From assembly GCA_002305795.1 (NCBI GenBank), contig DBRF01000012.1:1-64000 (forward strand): a stretch of 64,000 nucleotides of DNA, read 5' to 3'. The notes under the pieces are model-generated. The model was not told the DNA's origin and ran no database searches. It saw only the letters and a list, made by a program, of their open reading frames with translations. Within the stretch, counting starts at the first letter, position 1, and every line of letters starts with the position of its first letter. This document shows, one piece after another, positions 43,700 through 51,945 of this stretch. Both the position numbers and the translations under genes were made by a program. This DNA is from Ruminococcaceae bacterium UBA1375. GTDB lineage: Bacteria; Bacillota; Clostridia; Oscillospirales; Ruminococcaceae.

Positions 43700-44200
43700 T
43701 TTATTTCCTTTTATTTCATGTTTTTCTAATATAAAACATTTCCCGGTGTGTAATCAATACATTATACTGTTCCTTTTTTTCCAGCATTTGATAGGTGGGA
43801 TTGGATCCGCCGAAGCAACGAGGCGAATATTATCTCGTTTGCTGATAAAAGTTTCGCGAAAACGTCAAATACATCACTGCCAAAACCCGCTTCACTAAAC
43901 AGGGCAATTTGTGATATAATGATGGCCAAAAGCAATCATTGTGGTTCCTTCCTTCCCACCCAAAAACAAGGGCGGCATTTCGCCTTATGGCGAAAAACGG
44001 CAGAAACCGAACAGATCATTTATGGTATAATGATTGCCAAAGCCGGTTTCCATTTTGTTGCAGAAAAGCAAAGGCAGCCAACAAGTGTTATATGGTCGTT
44101 CAATTTTGAATGACAGCCACCTGTGCGGACAATGCAGAACACCGGACTTGGAATCAATCAGGTACAAACCCGCATATTCTTTGGTTTAGGAGGAATTTAT
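43700..44200. other. Gene-free AT-rich interval
   Basis: I see no convincing gene here. Two similar blocks, TATAATGATGGCCAAA (near 43914) and TATAATGATTGCCAAA (near 44026), lie about 112 bp apart. A perfect hairpin TTTCGCC/GGCGAAA is at 43978-43995 and an imperfect palindrome GTCGTTCAA/TTGAATGAC at about 44096-44115. The TATAAT strings could serve as -10 elements for the flavin reductase gene, but no good -35 is present. Confidence 0.4.
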
Positions 44201-44707
44201 ATGTTGCATCCCATTTCCATTTCCGATCTGAAGTTCAATCCCTTTGACGCCATCGGCAAGGACTGGTACTTAGTCACTTCCGGCACCCCGGACCACTACA
44301 ACACCATGACCGCCAGCTGGGGCACCATGGGCATCTTCTGGGGCAAGCCGGTGGTGAACACCTTCATCCGCCCCCAGCGGTACACCCATGAATTCATGGA
44401 GAAAAACGACCTGTACACCATCAGCTTTTTCCACGAAGAGATGCGCCCTGCCCTTCAGCTCTGCGGCAGCAAGTCCGGCCGGGACATCGACAAAGCGGCG
44501 GCCACCGGCTTAAAGCCGGTTGCGGTGGAAGGTTCCACCACCTTTGAGCAGGCCCGGCTGGTGCTGGTCTGCAAGAAGTTGTACGACTACCACATCGACC
44601 CCGCCCACTTCATCGGCGACGCCAAGGAATTGGATGCACGGTGGTATCCCCAAAAGGACTACCACCACTGCTATTTCGGGGAGATTATCGCCGTGTATTC
44701 CGAATAA
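44201..44707 (+). CDS. Flavin reductase family protein
   Basis: A 168-residue FMN-binding split-barrel protein. HYNTMTASWGTMGIFWGKP and VNTFIRPQRYTHEFMEKND correspond to the flavin-reductase-like fold, which reduces or binds FMN. Start ATG 44201 has AGGAGG seven bases upstream. The base composition returns to the GC-rich norm here. It ends 24 bp before an asparaginase gene and the two may be co-transcribed. The reaction partner is unknown. Confidence 0.88.
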   Translation: MLHPISISDLKFNPFDAIGKDWYLVTSGTPDHYNTMTASWGTMGIFWGKPVVNTFIRPQRYTHEFMEKNDLYTISFFHEEMRPALQLCGSKSGRDIDKAAATGLKPVAVEGSTTFEQARLVLVCKKLYDYHIDPAHFIGDAKELDARWYPQKDYHHCYFGEIIAVYSE

Positions 44708-44731
44708 TTTCACCTTCCAAGGAGGGAGCCT

Positions 44732-45712
44732 ATGCACATTTTAATGCTGGCCACCGGCGGCACCATCGCCAGCCAAAGCAGCCGGGAGGGAATTCGGCTG
44801 GCCCAAAAGCCGCTGCCCCTCTGCCACCGCTACCGGGAAGAAGTGGACCCCGCTGTGGAGTTCACCCTCCGCACCCCTTACCAGATTTTAAGCGAAAATC
44901 TTTCTCCCCGGCGGTGGGAGACCCTGCTGGGTCCGCTGCTCACCGAAGACCTGTCCGGGTTTGACGGGGTACTGATCACTCATGGCTCCGATACCCTGTC
45001 CTACACCGCCGCCATGGCTGGACTGCTTCTGAGCCACCTGCCTCTCCCGGTGGTGCTCACCGCCGCCGACAAGCCCTTGGAACACCCCCAGTCCAACGGC
45101 TGGGAAAACTTTCGGGCCGCCGTGGAGCTGATTCGCACCGGCACCCCCGGGGTATGCGTCACCTACCGCAACCCCGGGGAAAAGGCGGTGACGGTGTTCG
45201 GCTGGGAGGAAATCCTCCAGGCGGACTGCGCCCTGGACCGGTTTGCCAGCCAAGCCGCCGCCCCTTTGGGACAGTGCGCCGCAGGAAAGGTCACCCTCAC
45301 CCGGCTGCCCCGGCGGTGGAACACCCCTCTCTGCCCAGAGCTGCCGGTGCTGAACCGGAAGGTGATGCAACTGCTCTGCTATCCCGGCATGGACCTGCGG
45401 CAGATTGTCCCCCGGCCGGAAACGGCGGCGGTGCTGTTAAGGCTCTACCACTCCGGCACCGCCCCGGTGGAAGGGCAGGAGGGCGCCGCCGCCTTTCTGG
45501 GGCGGATGGAGGGAATCGGGGTGCCCTGCTACCTGCTGGGCAGCAAGCTGAAAAAGGAAGCCCGGTATGTCACCGCCTATGAGCTCAGTGCCGGGGGCGG
45601 GAAGTTCCTCTCCCACCGGCTCACCCCGGAGGTGGCCTACTGCGGGCTGCTGCTGGCGGCCAACCAACCGGAACTGTCCTCGGAGGACATCTGGAAGCGG
45701 GTTCTGGGATAA
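44732..45712 (+). CDS. Asparaginase-family amidohydrolase
   Basis: A 326-residue protein of the type I/II asparaginase family. The two catalytic threonine motifs are clear: LATGGTIAS (Thr10 or Thr12 region) and LITHGSDTLSYTAA. The third conserved stretch, normally PVVLTGAMRP, reads PVVLTAADKPLEHPQSNG, a notable divergence near the substrate loop. The C-terminal region (about 215-326) is typical in length. It could hydrolyse asparagine, glutamine or a related amide; the altered loop makes substrate prediction unsafe. AAGGAGG precedes ATG 44732. Confidence 0.85.
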   Translation: MHILMLATGGTIASQSSREGIRLAQKPLPLCHRYREEVDPAVEFTLRTPYQILSENLSPRRWETLLGPLLTEDLSGFDGVLITHGSDTLSYTAAMAGLLLSHLPLPVVLTAADKPLEHPQSNGWENFRAAVELIRTGTPGVCVTYRNPGEKAVTVFGWEEILQADCALDRFASQAAAPLGQCAAGKVTLTRLPRRWNTPLCPELPVLNRKVMQLLCYPGMDLRQIVPRPETAAVLLRLYHSGTAPVEGQEGAAAFLGRMEGIGVPCYLLGSKLKKEARYVTAYELSAGGGKFLSHRLTPEVAYCGLLLAANQPELSSEDIWKRVLG

Positions 45713-45793
45713 GATGAGAAAAAGCGGAGTACAGGCTGCTTTTGGCACAGCGGCCGCAGGTGCATCCGTTTACCGGAAGTGCAAGGTGATACC

Positions 45794-46642
45794 ATGGTAA
45801 TAAAAATCGGCAATTTTGACTGCACCGAGGTGTGGGACGGAGTATTTTATAAAAAACTTTCCCAGTATCCAAATGTCTCAGACTGGGAAATGCGAACGAT
45901 AATCGAATTTATGGATTATGAAAAAAAGTACGGCAGGGAATGCCCCATCCAATGCGATAACGCCCAAGTCCTGGAGCAGATCCGGGCAGGGCTCGCCCGC
46001 AAAGACGCATACCGAAACGCACCCCGCCCCAAACTGCTCACCGAATGCACCGCCTGCCCGGTTCGGAAAGGGTGTGTCACCGATTATGTGTGCCACACCA
46101 CCTCCCCTCAAAATGCAGGAAAGATTTTGGAATGCGGGAAACTGCTGTCGGCGGTAAAAGCGCGAAATGTGCCGGCGGAAGAACTGATGAAGGAACAGCG
46201 GAATGCCGCAAAAGACCCTGCCGACTATTTTGAGTATATCATGTTTACCTGGGGAAACTGCCAGGGAGGAGACCGGCTGGTGACGGAACGCCGGTTAGGG
46301 CGCTTCCCAAATCAGGAAGATTTAAGCCTTCACTTTCATCCCGGGGTCCGGTTTTACTTCAAGTACGACCGGTTAATCAAACATCCAAACGCAGTCTGCG
46401 ACGGGGTGCTGCCCATGAAGGTGAAGGATGAGATTGTCCTTCGGGACTGGGTAGAGCAGATTATAATTCCCACGGAATGCAAAGAACAGCTCAACCCCTC
46501 CATCCCCAGGGATTTGAAGGGCATGGTCATCTACGTTGAAAACAACTGCAAGGATATTTGGGATTGGTCGGAAAAGGTATACCGAATCATAGAAAACAAA
46601 CCGGAAAACAAAGCGGATTCCATGAATGTAAAAGAATTTTAA
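45794..46642 (+). CDS. Unrecognised protein with cysteine cluster; weak ADP-ribosyltransferase-like pattern
   Basis: A 282-residue soluble protein I cannot assign. Six cysteines lie at 50, 54, 85, 88, 94 and 100 (CTACPVRKGC around the middle four), possibly a metal or Fe-S site. Directly after comes HTTSPQNAGKILECGKLLSA (101-120), then GVRFYFKYDRLIKHPN (184-199) and DEIVLRDWVEQIIIP (212-226). This order recalls DarT-like ADP-ribosyltransferases (HxTxxxNLxxIL, a VPFYF-like strand, a late Glu), but the match is by eye. Start ATG 45794 follows AAGGTGA; a GTG five codons earlier is possible. No macrodomain antitoxin is adjacent. A shared terminator follows. Confidence 0.75.
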   Translation: MVIKIGNFDCTEVWDGVFYKKLSQYPNVSDWEMRTIIEFMDYEKKYGRECPIQCDNAQVLEQIRAGLARKDAYRNAPRPKLLTECTACPVRKGCVTDYVCHTTSPQNAGKILECGKLLSAVKARNVPAEELMKEQRNAAKDPADYFEYIMFTWGNCQGGDRLVTERRLGRFPNQEDLSLHFHPGVRFYFKYDRLIKHPNAVCDGVLPMKVKDEIVLRDWVEQIIIPTECKEQLNPSIPRDLKGMVIYVENNCKDIWDWSEKVYRIIENKPENKADSMNVKEF

Positions 46643-46671
46643 GGCTGTGTTTTCAGCCTGCAAAACACAAA

Positions 46672-46701
46672 ACCCCGGCAGAAACAACCGTCTGCCGGGG
46701 T
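46672..46701. terminator. Bidirectional terminator between the unknown gene and aspS
   Basis: CCCCGGCAGA (46673-46682) pairs perfectly with TCTGCCGGGG (46691-46700). The plus side continues into a T-rich stretch and the minus side into GTTTTGTGTTTTG, serving two converging genes. Confidence 0.85.
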
Positions 46702-46739
46702 CATTTTGTATTATTTTTTCTGTTAATTACTCTCTGTAA

Positions 46740-48524
46740 TCAATCTTCGCTGCGCACCACAGCAATGCCCAGTTCATCCAGCTGGGCCTGGTCCACGGTG
46801 GAGGGGCAGTTGCTCATGAGCTCGCTGGCGTCCTTGATTTTGGGGAAGGCAATCACATCCCGCAAAGACTCCGCCCCTGCCAGAATCATGGTGAGACGGT
46901 CCAGGCCGATGCCGGCGCCTCCGTGGGGCGGTGCGCCGTACCGGTAGGCGTCCACCAAAAAGCCGAACTTGGCGGCGATTTCCTCATCGGTGAGGCCCAG
47001 AGATTCAAACATCTTCTGCTGAAGTTCCGGGTCGCTGATGCGGATAGAGCCGCTGGACAACTCGGTGCCGTTGAGCACCAAGTCGTAGGCCTTGGCCTTC
47101 ACCCGGCCTTTGTCGGTGTCCAGGTATTGCAGGCATTCGTCCAGGGGCATGGTGAAGGGATGGTGCATGGCCACCCAGGTGTTGGCTTCCTCGTCCCACT
47201 CAAAGAAGGGGAACTCGGTAATCCAGACGAAGTTGTACTTGTCCTGGGGAATCAAATCCATCTGCTTGGCGGCTTCCAACCGCAAAGCCCCCAGCACCGG
47301 CAGGGTCACCCGGTTTTTGTCCGCCACAATCAGAGCTACGTCCCCCTTCTCGCAACCCAAAGCAGCCAGGATGGCGTCCATTTCTTCCGGCTTCATAAAC
47401 TTGCCGAAGCTGCAGGAAGGGGCGTCCTCCACCCAGCGGATGTAGGCCAGACCCTTGGCGCCGATGCCCTTGGCCTGGTCGGTGAGCTTGTCGATGGCCT
47501 TCCGGGAGAAGGTCTTGGCGCCGCCCTTGATGCAGATACCCCGCACACTGCCGCCGTTTTCAATAGCGCCGGTGAACACCCCAAAGCCGCAGTCCTTGAC
47601 GGTTTCGCTGAGGTCGGTAATCTCCATGCCGAACCGGGTGTCCGGCTTGTCGGAGCCGTAGCGGTTCATGGCGTCTTCGTAGGTGAGCCGGGGCAGGGGC
47701 AGGGAAACCTCAACCCCCATGACTTCCTTCATCAGATACTGGACGTACCCTTCCAGCACTTCCAAAATGTCCTCCACATCCACAAAGGACATTTCCAGGT
47801 CAATCTGGGTAAATTCCGGCTGACGGTCCGCCCGCAGGTCCTCGTCCCGGAAGCAGCGGGCCAGCTGGATGTACTTGTCCACCCCGGCAATCATCAGCAG
47901 CTGCTTGTAGATTTGGGGGGACTGGGGCAGGGCGTAAAACTTGCCGTTGTGTACCCGGCTGGGCACCAGATAGTCCCGGGCCCCTTCGGGGGTGGACTTC
48001 ATCATCATGGGAGTTTCAATTTCCAAAAAGCCCTCTTTGTAGAAGTAGTCCCGAGTCACCTTGGCGATGTCGTGGCGCAGCTTCAAATTCCGCTGCAATT
48101 CTGCCCGGCGCAGGTCCAGGTACCGGTAGGTCAGGCGGATTTCTTCGTTGACCTTGCTGCCTTCGGTGAGGGGGAAGGGCGGGGTGACCGCAGCAGAAAG
48201 AATCCGCAGCTCAGAAACGTAAATCTCAATTTCCCCGGTGGGCAGTTCCGGGTTCACCGCTTCCCGGGCCACCACCTTGCCCACGGCCGCCACCACATAT
48301 TCACTGCGCAGGGACTTGGCTTTTTCAAACACTTCCCGGGGGGTGGTGTCGTCAAAGGTGAGCTGCACAATGCCGGTGCGGTCCCGCAGGTCCACAAAGA
48401 TCAAGGTGCCTTTGTCCCGCTGCCGCTGGACCCAGCCGGTAACGGTGACGGTTTGGCCCACCTGTTCTTTGCGGATGTCGTTGCAGTAATGGGTGCGTTT
48501 TAATCCCTTCATGGATTCAGCCAT
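46740..48524 (-). CDS. aspS: Aspartyl-tRNA synthetase
   Basis: A 594-residue bacterial-type class II synthetase. N-terminal OB-fold anticodon domain (about 1-130), motif 2 FRDEDLRADRQPEFTQID, the GAD insertion domain (about 290-420), and motif 3 GIGLDRLTMIL near the C-terminus. Whether it is discriminating or also charges tRNA-Asn cannot be settled here. GGAG lies upstream of ATG 48524, two bases after the hisS stop, so the pair is co-transcribed. Confidence 0.97.
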   Translation of the reverse strand: MAESMKGLKRTHYCNDIRKEQVGQTVTVTGWVQRQRDKGTLIFVDLRDRTGIVQLTFDDTTPREVFEKAKSLRSEYVVAAVGKVVAREAVNPELPTGEIEIYVSELRILSAAVTPPFPLTEGSKVNEEIRLTYRYLDLRRAELQRNLKLRHDIAKVTRDYFYKEGFLEIETPMMMKSTPEGARDYLVPSRVHNGKFYALPQSPQIYKQLLMIAGVDKYIQLARCFRDEDLRADRQPEFTQIDLEMSFVDVEDILEVLEGYVQYLMKEVMGVEVSLPLPRLTYEDAMNRYGSDKPDTRFGMEITDLSETVKDCGFGVFTGAIENGGSVRGICIKGGAKTFSRKAIDKLTDQAKGIGAKGLAYIRWVEDAPSCSFGKFMKPEEMDAILAALGCEKGDVALIVADKNRVTLPVLGALRLEAAKQMDLIPQDKYNFVWITEFPFFEWDEEANTWVAMHHPFTMPLDECLQYLDTDKGRVKAKAYDLVLNGTELSSGSIRISDPELQQKMFESLGLTDEEIAAKFGFLVDAYRYGAPPHGGAGIGLDRLTMILAGAESLRDVIAFPKIKDASELMSNCPSTVDQAQLDELGIAVVRSED

Positions 48525-48526
48525 GG

Positions 48527-49903
48527 TTATTCTCCTTCCTTGCCGCCCAGCAGCGTTTTCAGGGATTGGAGGGAATCCTCTCCCGCCACCTGCTGGGTGA
48601 GTTTGTCCAGCTGCCCTGCCAAGGTCACGTCATACAGCCGGTCTGCCAGTTTTTCCAGCTCCACTTCGGTCTGAGCGCCGGTTTCCATATCCTTCAGCAT
48701 GGCCTTGCCGGTGGCCAGTTCATTGTCCCCCAGTACCAGGCTGTATTTGGCTCCGATTTTGTTGGCGTACTTCATCTGGGCTTTCACTCCCCGGCCCATG
48801 ACGTCGCACTCCACAAAAAAGCCCTCACCCCGGAGCTGGTTGGTCAAGCGGCAGGCCTGGATGGAGGCCTTTTCCCCCATGCTCCCCAGGTACAGCAGAC
48901 AGCCTTCCGGCTTGGGGATTTCAATGCCCTGGGCTTCCAGGATCAGCAGCAGCCGCTCCAAGCCCATGGCAAAGCCCAAAGCCGGGGTGGCGGGGCCGCC
49001 CATCTGCTCCACCAGCCCGTCGTACCGGCCGCCGCCGCAGACGGTGGACTGTGCCCCCAGATCGGAGGAAACAAATTCAAAGACGGTTTTGGTGTAGTAA
49101 TCCAGTCCCCGGACAATGTGGGGGTCCACAGTGTACTCCAGCCCCAAGGCGTCCAGCCGCTGCTTCACCCCTGCAAAGTGGGTGCTGCAATCCTCGCAGA
49201 GATAATCCAGCACCACCGGGGCGCCGGCCGCCAAGGCAGCGCATTCCGGGTTTTTGCAGTCCAGAATTCGCATGGGGTTCTTTTCCAGCCGCTCCAGGCA
49301 GGTGGGGCAGAGCTGGTCTTTCCGGGCGGAGAAGTATTCCTTCAGCGCCTTGTGGTACTCTCCCCGGCATTTGGGGCAGCCGATGGAGTTGATGTTCAGG
49401 GTAATGTTTTTCAGTCCCAGCCGGTCGAACAAATCCTTCACCAGGCTCATGACCTCCACATCCGCCCCGGGATTCTGGGCCCCGAACATCTCCACCCCGA
49501 ACTGGTGGAACTCCCTTAACCGCCCCTTCTGGGTGTTTTCGTGGCGGAAGCAGGGGGTGATGTAGTAGACCCTAAGCGGCAGCGCCTGGTTGAGCAGCCC
49601 CCGCTGGATCACCGCCCGCACCGCCCCGGCGGTGCCTTCCGGCTTTAAGGCGAACAGCTCCGGTTCCTTTTTGCTGCTCTCGGTTTCCGCCCGCACCTGG
49701 TACATTTCCTTTTGCACCACATCCGTGGTATCCCCCACGCTGCGGCGGAACAGGGCGATGCTCTCAAAGGTGGGAGTGCGCTGTTCCGAAAACCCGTACC
49801 GTGCGGCGGTTTCTTTGGCTAAGTTTTCCACAAACTGCCATTTATAGCTTTCGCTGCCCAGCACGTCCTCGGTGCCTTTGGGCGCTTGAATGGTAACTGC
49901 CAT
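48527..49903 (-). CDS. hisS: Histidyl-tRNA synthetase
   Basis: A 458-residue class II synthetase. Motif 1/2 landmarks QAPKGTEDVLG and FRHENTQKGRLREFHQFG, the histidine-A signature GLDYYTKTVFEF, and GGGRYDGLVEQMGG are all present. An insertion domain contains two CxxC pairs (CPKCRGEYH and CPTCLERLEKNP), as in many clostridial HisRS proteins. Promoter at 50050-50078; a roughly 140-base leader contains hairpins but no T-box specifier or AGGGTGG motif that I can find. Confidence 0.97.
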   Translation of the reverse strand: MAVTIQAPKGTEDVLGSESYKWQFVENLAKETAARYGFSEQRTPTFESIALFRRSVGDTTDVVQKEMYQVRAETESSKKEPELFALKPEGTAGAVRAVIQRGLLNQALPLRVYYITPCFRHENTQKGRLREFHQFGVEMFGAQNPGADVEVMSLVKDLFDRLGLKNITLNINSIGCPKCRGEYHKALKEYFSARKDQLCPTCLERLEKNPMRILDCKNPECAALAAGAPVVLDYLCEDCSTHFAGVKQRLDALGLEYTVDPHIVRGLDYYTKTVFEFVSSDLGAQSTVCGGGRYDGLVEQMGGPATPALGFAMGLERLLLILEAQGIEIPKPEGCLLYLGSMGEKASIQACRLTNQLRGEGFFVECDVMGRGVKAQMKYANKIGAKYSLVLGDNELATGKAMLKDMETGAQTEVELEKLADRLYDVTLAGQLDKLTQQVAGEDSLQSLKTLLGGKEGE

Positions 49904-50024
49904 GGTGTTCTTCTCCCCTTGTGGTTTTCATCTATGCCTTTGATTCCCTCTTTGTTGATTTCCCTTGACTTTCGCCAAAAGCGAAATGACCGGCCGGACA
50001 TTAGGCGGTCAAAAGGGGAATCGA

Positions 50025-50047
50025 CAATATCAGGAAGGCTGATATTG
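50025..50047 (-). other. 5' hairpin at the hisS transcript start
   Basis: CAATATCAG (50025-50033) pairs perfectly with CTGATATTG (50039-50047) across GAAGG. It sits at the predicted +1 of the hisS-aspS operon. It may protect the 5' end or be a repressor site. Confidence 0.5.
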
Positions 50048-50049
50048 CT

Positions 50050-50078
50050 ATTTTACTCTATGGGGAAGAAAAAGGCAA
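50050..50078 (-). promoter_or_regulatory. Candidate promoter of hisS-aspS
   Basis: Minus-strand -35 TTGCCT (50073-50078) and -10 TAAAAT (50050-50055), spacing 17 bp. It starts only a few bases after the upstream terminator. Confidence 0.55.
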
Positions 50079-50081
50079 GGG

Positions 50082-50120
50082 AAAGAAAAAGCGGGGAAGG
50101 TCTTTTTCTCCTTACCCCGC
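50082..50120 (-). terminator. Terminator of the small gene at 50127-50279
   Basis: GCGGGGAAGG (50091-50100) pairs with CCTTACCCCGC (50110-50120) with one bulged base; TTTTTCTTTC follows on the minus strand. Confidence 0.82.
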
Positions 50121-50126
50121 ACTGTT

Positions 50127-50279
50127 TTACCTGTAATCCACCGCTGTTTGATTCTTGTGTCCCGATTGTTTTTTGGATTCCTCCTGCTGCGGCCGGATAG
50201 GCAGCCGGCAAGAAACAGACCGGCCGTCCTGAAACGGAATTGCAGTTGCCTTCAAGGGTACATAGCTTTCTTTGTTCAT
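50127..50279 (-). CDS. Small hypothetical protein (50 residues) divergent from an XRE regulator
   Basis: A basic, hydrophilic 50-residue product (MNKESYVPLKATAIPF at the start, ending KNQTAVDYR) that I do not recognise; it has no membrane segment or signal. Support for it being real: AAGGA six bases before ATG 50279, a fully consensus promoter 165 bp upstream (50446-50474) with a palindrome over its start site, and an intrinsic terminator just after the stop. The divergently encoded XRE regulator shares that control region and probably represses it. No coding-frequency or homology test was possible. Confidence 0.55.
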   Translation of the reverse strand: MNKESYVPLKATAIPFQDGRSVSCRLPIRPQQEESKKQSGHKNQTAVDYR

Positions 50280-50421
50280 AGCAGTTCCTTTCCGAGTCGT
50301 AGTGAAATCGCTTATTTCATTGAATTTTGCCCTGCAACACCCAAATATAAACAGAAACCTGCCGCCATCCATTCTTCTGGCTGTTGCAAATAACCTTTTT
50401 TGACAATGGTTTTTGAATGCT

Positions 50422-50439
50422 TGAGGTTAATACACCTCA
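50422..50439. promoter_or_regulatory. Palindromic operator TGAGGT-N6-ACCTCA
   Basis: A perfect 6-bp inverted repeat with a six-base spacer. It overlaps the predicted transcription start of the minus-strand promoter at 50446-50474 and lies in the 5' region of the XRE gene, the expected place for a dimeric HTH repressor site. Confidence 0.6.
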
Positions 50440-50445
50440 GTTTTG

Positions 50446-50474
50446 ATTATACTTCCCTGTAAAATAATTGTCAA
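50446..50474 (-). promoter_or_regulatory. Consensus promoter of the small gene
   Basis: Minus-strand -35 TTGACA (50469-50474) and -10 TATAAT (50446-50451), 17 bp spacing. The -35 overlaps the sequence just before the ribosome site of the divergent XRE gene. Confidence 0.85.
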
Positions 50475-50487
50475 GGGGGAGTGCTGC

Positions 50488-50727
50488 GTGAATCCTCAAA
50501 TTCTCGGAAAAACCATCCAAATATACCGAAAAGAGCGGCATTTGTCCCAGGAAGTGCTCAGCGGCCTGGCAGGAATCGACCGCAGCCATTTGAGCAAAAT
50601 CGAGCTGGGAATCCGCAGCCCCACGGTATCCGTCCTCTACAAGCTGGCCTCTGCCATGGAACTGACCGGCAGCCAGCTTTTGGCCGCCGCCGAACAAATG
50701 GAAGACAAACGAAAACCTCCCCGGTAG
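50488..50727 (+). CDS. XRE-family helix-turn-helix regulator
   Basis: A 79-residue protein consisting almost entirely of a Cro/C1-type HTH: LGKTIQIYRKERHLSQEVLS, GIDRSHLSKIELGIRSPTVS and VLYKLASAMELTGSQLLAAA. The start is GTG 50488 behind AGGGGGAG. Such single-domain regulators usually repress nearby promoters as dimers; the palindrome at 50422-50439 is the natural candidate site. The stop codon lies inside the bidirectional terminator stem at 50714-50743. No clear promoter of its own could be picked. Confidence 0.85.
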   Translation: MNPQILGKTIQIYRKERHLSQEVLSGLAGIDRSHLSKIELGIRSPTVSVLYKLASAMELTGSQLLAAAEQMEDKRKPPR

Positions 50728-50743
50728 TTCCGGGGAGGTTTTT
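50714..50743. terminator. Bidirectional terminator between XRE and aldolase genes
   Basis: AACCTCCCCGG (50714-50724) pairs perfectly with CCGGGGAGGTT (50730-50740), with TTTTT on the plus side and TTTTCGTTT on the minus side. The stem overlaps the end of the XRE coding region. Confidence 0.92.
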
Positions 50744-50761
50744 ACCGCTGCTACGAGAAAA

Positions 50762-51625
50762 TCAGGCTTTTCCCACGCTGCCGAACAGCTCCATCTTTTC
50801 CTTGACGGTAGCCTTGATGGCTTCAAAGCCGGGAGCCAAGAGTTTTCTGGGGTCATAGCCCTTGCCGATTTTGTCTTTGCCCTCTTCGATATACTTCCGG
50901 GTGGCGGCGGCAAAGCTCAGCTGGCACTCGGTGTTCACGTTGATTTTGGACACGCCCAAGTCAATGGCCTTTTTAATCATATCTTCCGGGATGCCGGTGC
51001 CGCCGTGGAGCACCAGAGGCATTTCTCCGGTTTTTTCCTGGACGGCAGCCAGAGTTTCAAAGCTCAAGCCGGGCCAGTTTGCCGGATAGGGGCCGTGAAT
51101 GTTGCCGATGCCGGCAGCCAGCATATCCACACCCAGGTCGGCAATCCGCTTGCATTCATCAGGGTCGGCGCATTCGCCCATGCCCACGACGCCGTCTTCT
51201 TCACCGCCGATGGAACCCACTTCGGCTTCCAGGCTCATGCCGTGTTCCGCTACAATCTTCACCAGTTCCTTGGTTTTTTCTACGTTTTCGTCAATGGGAT
51301 AGTGGCTGCCATCAAACATAATGGAGCTGAAGCCCGCTTCCACACACTTCAAGCAGCCTTCGTAGGTGCCGTGGTCCAGGTGCAGAGCCACCGGAACGGT
51401 GATCTTCAATTCTTCCAGCATACCGTTGACCATGCCTACCACTGTCTTAAAACCGGTCATATATTTCCCCGCGCCTTCGGACACGCCCAAAATCACCGGA
51501 GAATTGAGCTCCTGCGCCGTGAGCAGGATGGCCTTGGTCCATTCCAAATTGTTAATGTTGAACTGCCCCACCGCATAGTGGCCAGCCTTTGCTTTTTGCA
51601 GCATTTCTTTTGCAGATACCAGCAT
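50762..51625 (-). CDS. fba: Class II fructose-1,6-bisphosphate aldolase
   Basis: A 287-residue zinc-dependent aldolase of glycolysis. ALHLDHGTYEGCLKCVEAGF holds the catalytic Asp and zinc His, LEAEVGSIGGEEDG the next metal ligand region, and VLHGGTGIPEDMIKKAIDLG the phosphate-binding stretch. ATG 51625, eight bases after GGAGG, is chosen over two near upstream Met codons. The family also includes tagatose- and ketose-bisphosphate aldolases (GatY/KbaY); context gives no sugar-specific genes, so the glycolytic role is most likely. Confidence 0.94.
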   Translation of the reverse strand: MLVSAKEMLQKAKAGHYAVGQFNINNLEWTKAILLTAQELNSPVILGVSEGAGKYMTGFKTVVGMVNGMLEELKITVPVALHLDHGTYEGCLKCVEAGFSSIMFDGSHYPIDENVEKTKELVKIVAEHGMSLEAEVGSIGGEEDGVVGMGECADPDECKRIADLGVDMLAAGIGNIHGPYPANWPGLSFETLAAVQEKTGEMPLVLHGGTGIPEDMIKKAIDLGVSKINVNTECQLSFAAATRKYIEEGKDKIGKGYDPRKLLAPGFEAIKATVKEKMELFGSVGKA

Positions 51626-51721
51626 AACCATAACCTCCAAAACTATCATTGTTTCCCCTAAAACGATTGCATTGTGTTCACCGTTGTGAGCGATGGCATA
51701 TGCTTTCGTGAAACTAACTAT

Positions 51722-51750
51722 AATATACCAAAATTGATAAGAAAAAGCAA
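51722..51750 (-). promoter_or_regulatory. Candidate promoter of the aldolase gene
   Basis: Minus-strand -35 TTGCTT (51745-51750) and -10 TATATT (51722-51727), spacing 17 bp, about 95 bp before the start codon. Confidence 0.55.
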
Positions 51751-51809
51751 GCGGTTTTCCCCAAAAAGGCTGGAAACTTGCCCAACCCGCCGAAACTTGC
51801 CGGGCAAAA

Positions 51810-51838
51810 TTGACAACCCCCTGCTGCGGTGCTAGAAT
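51810..51838 (+). promoter_or_regulatory. Promoter of the ThiT gene
   Basis: -35 TTGACA (51810-51815) and -10 TAGAAT (51833-51838), spacing 17 bp, followed by a leader of about 100 bases. Confidence 0.82.
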
Positions 51839-51862
51839 GTATACAAAAACAGAGGATTTTTA

Positions 51863-51907
51863 CTGAGAATAGGTTCGACCTGAACCCACCCCGGCCGGGT
51901 TTCTCAG
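51863..51907 (+). promoter_or_regulatory. Structured leader upstream of the ThiT gene
   Basis: An outer stem CTGAGAA/TTCTCAG (51863-51869 with 51901-51907) encloses two alternative inner pairings: GGTTC/GAACC (51872-51876 with 51882-51886) or ACCC/GGGT (51884-51887 with 51897-51900), which share bases. Next come a weak CAGC/GCTG stem and five T. It contains CTGAGA and GAACC strings seen in TPP riboswitches but lacks the full TPP core. It may be a regulatory element of unknown type. Confidence 0.45.
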
Positions 51908-51945
51908 CGGTCGCTGTTTTTAGTTTACCGAAAGAGGAAGAAACC

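Noticed and set aside
43919..44113. 64-codon plus-strand frame in the AT-rich interval
   Set aside because: No ribosome site; its sequence reflects the two similar TATAATGAT(G/T)-GCCAAA blocks rather than a protein.
46923..48503. 526-codon plus-strand frame opposite aspS
   Set aside because: Antisense to a complete aspartyl-tRNA synthetase with no protein features of its own.
49904..50090. T-box leader upstream of hisS
   Set aside because: Expected for a clostridial synthetase gene, but I find no AGGGTGGNACCGCG-type antiterminator sequence or terminator with T-run in the leader.
51863..51907. TPP riboswitch in front of thiT
   Set aside because: CTGAGA and GAACC are present but the order, spacing and the second conserved arm of the aptamer are missing.
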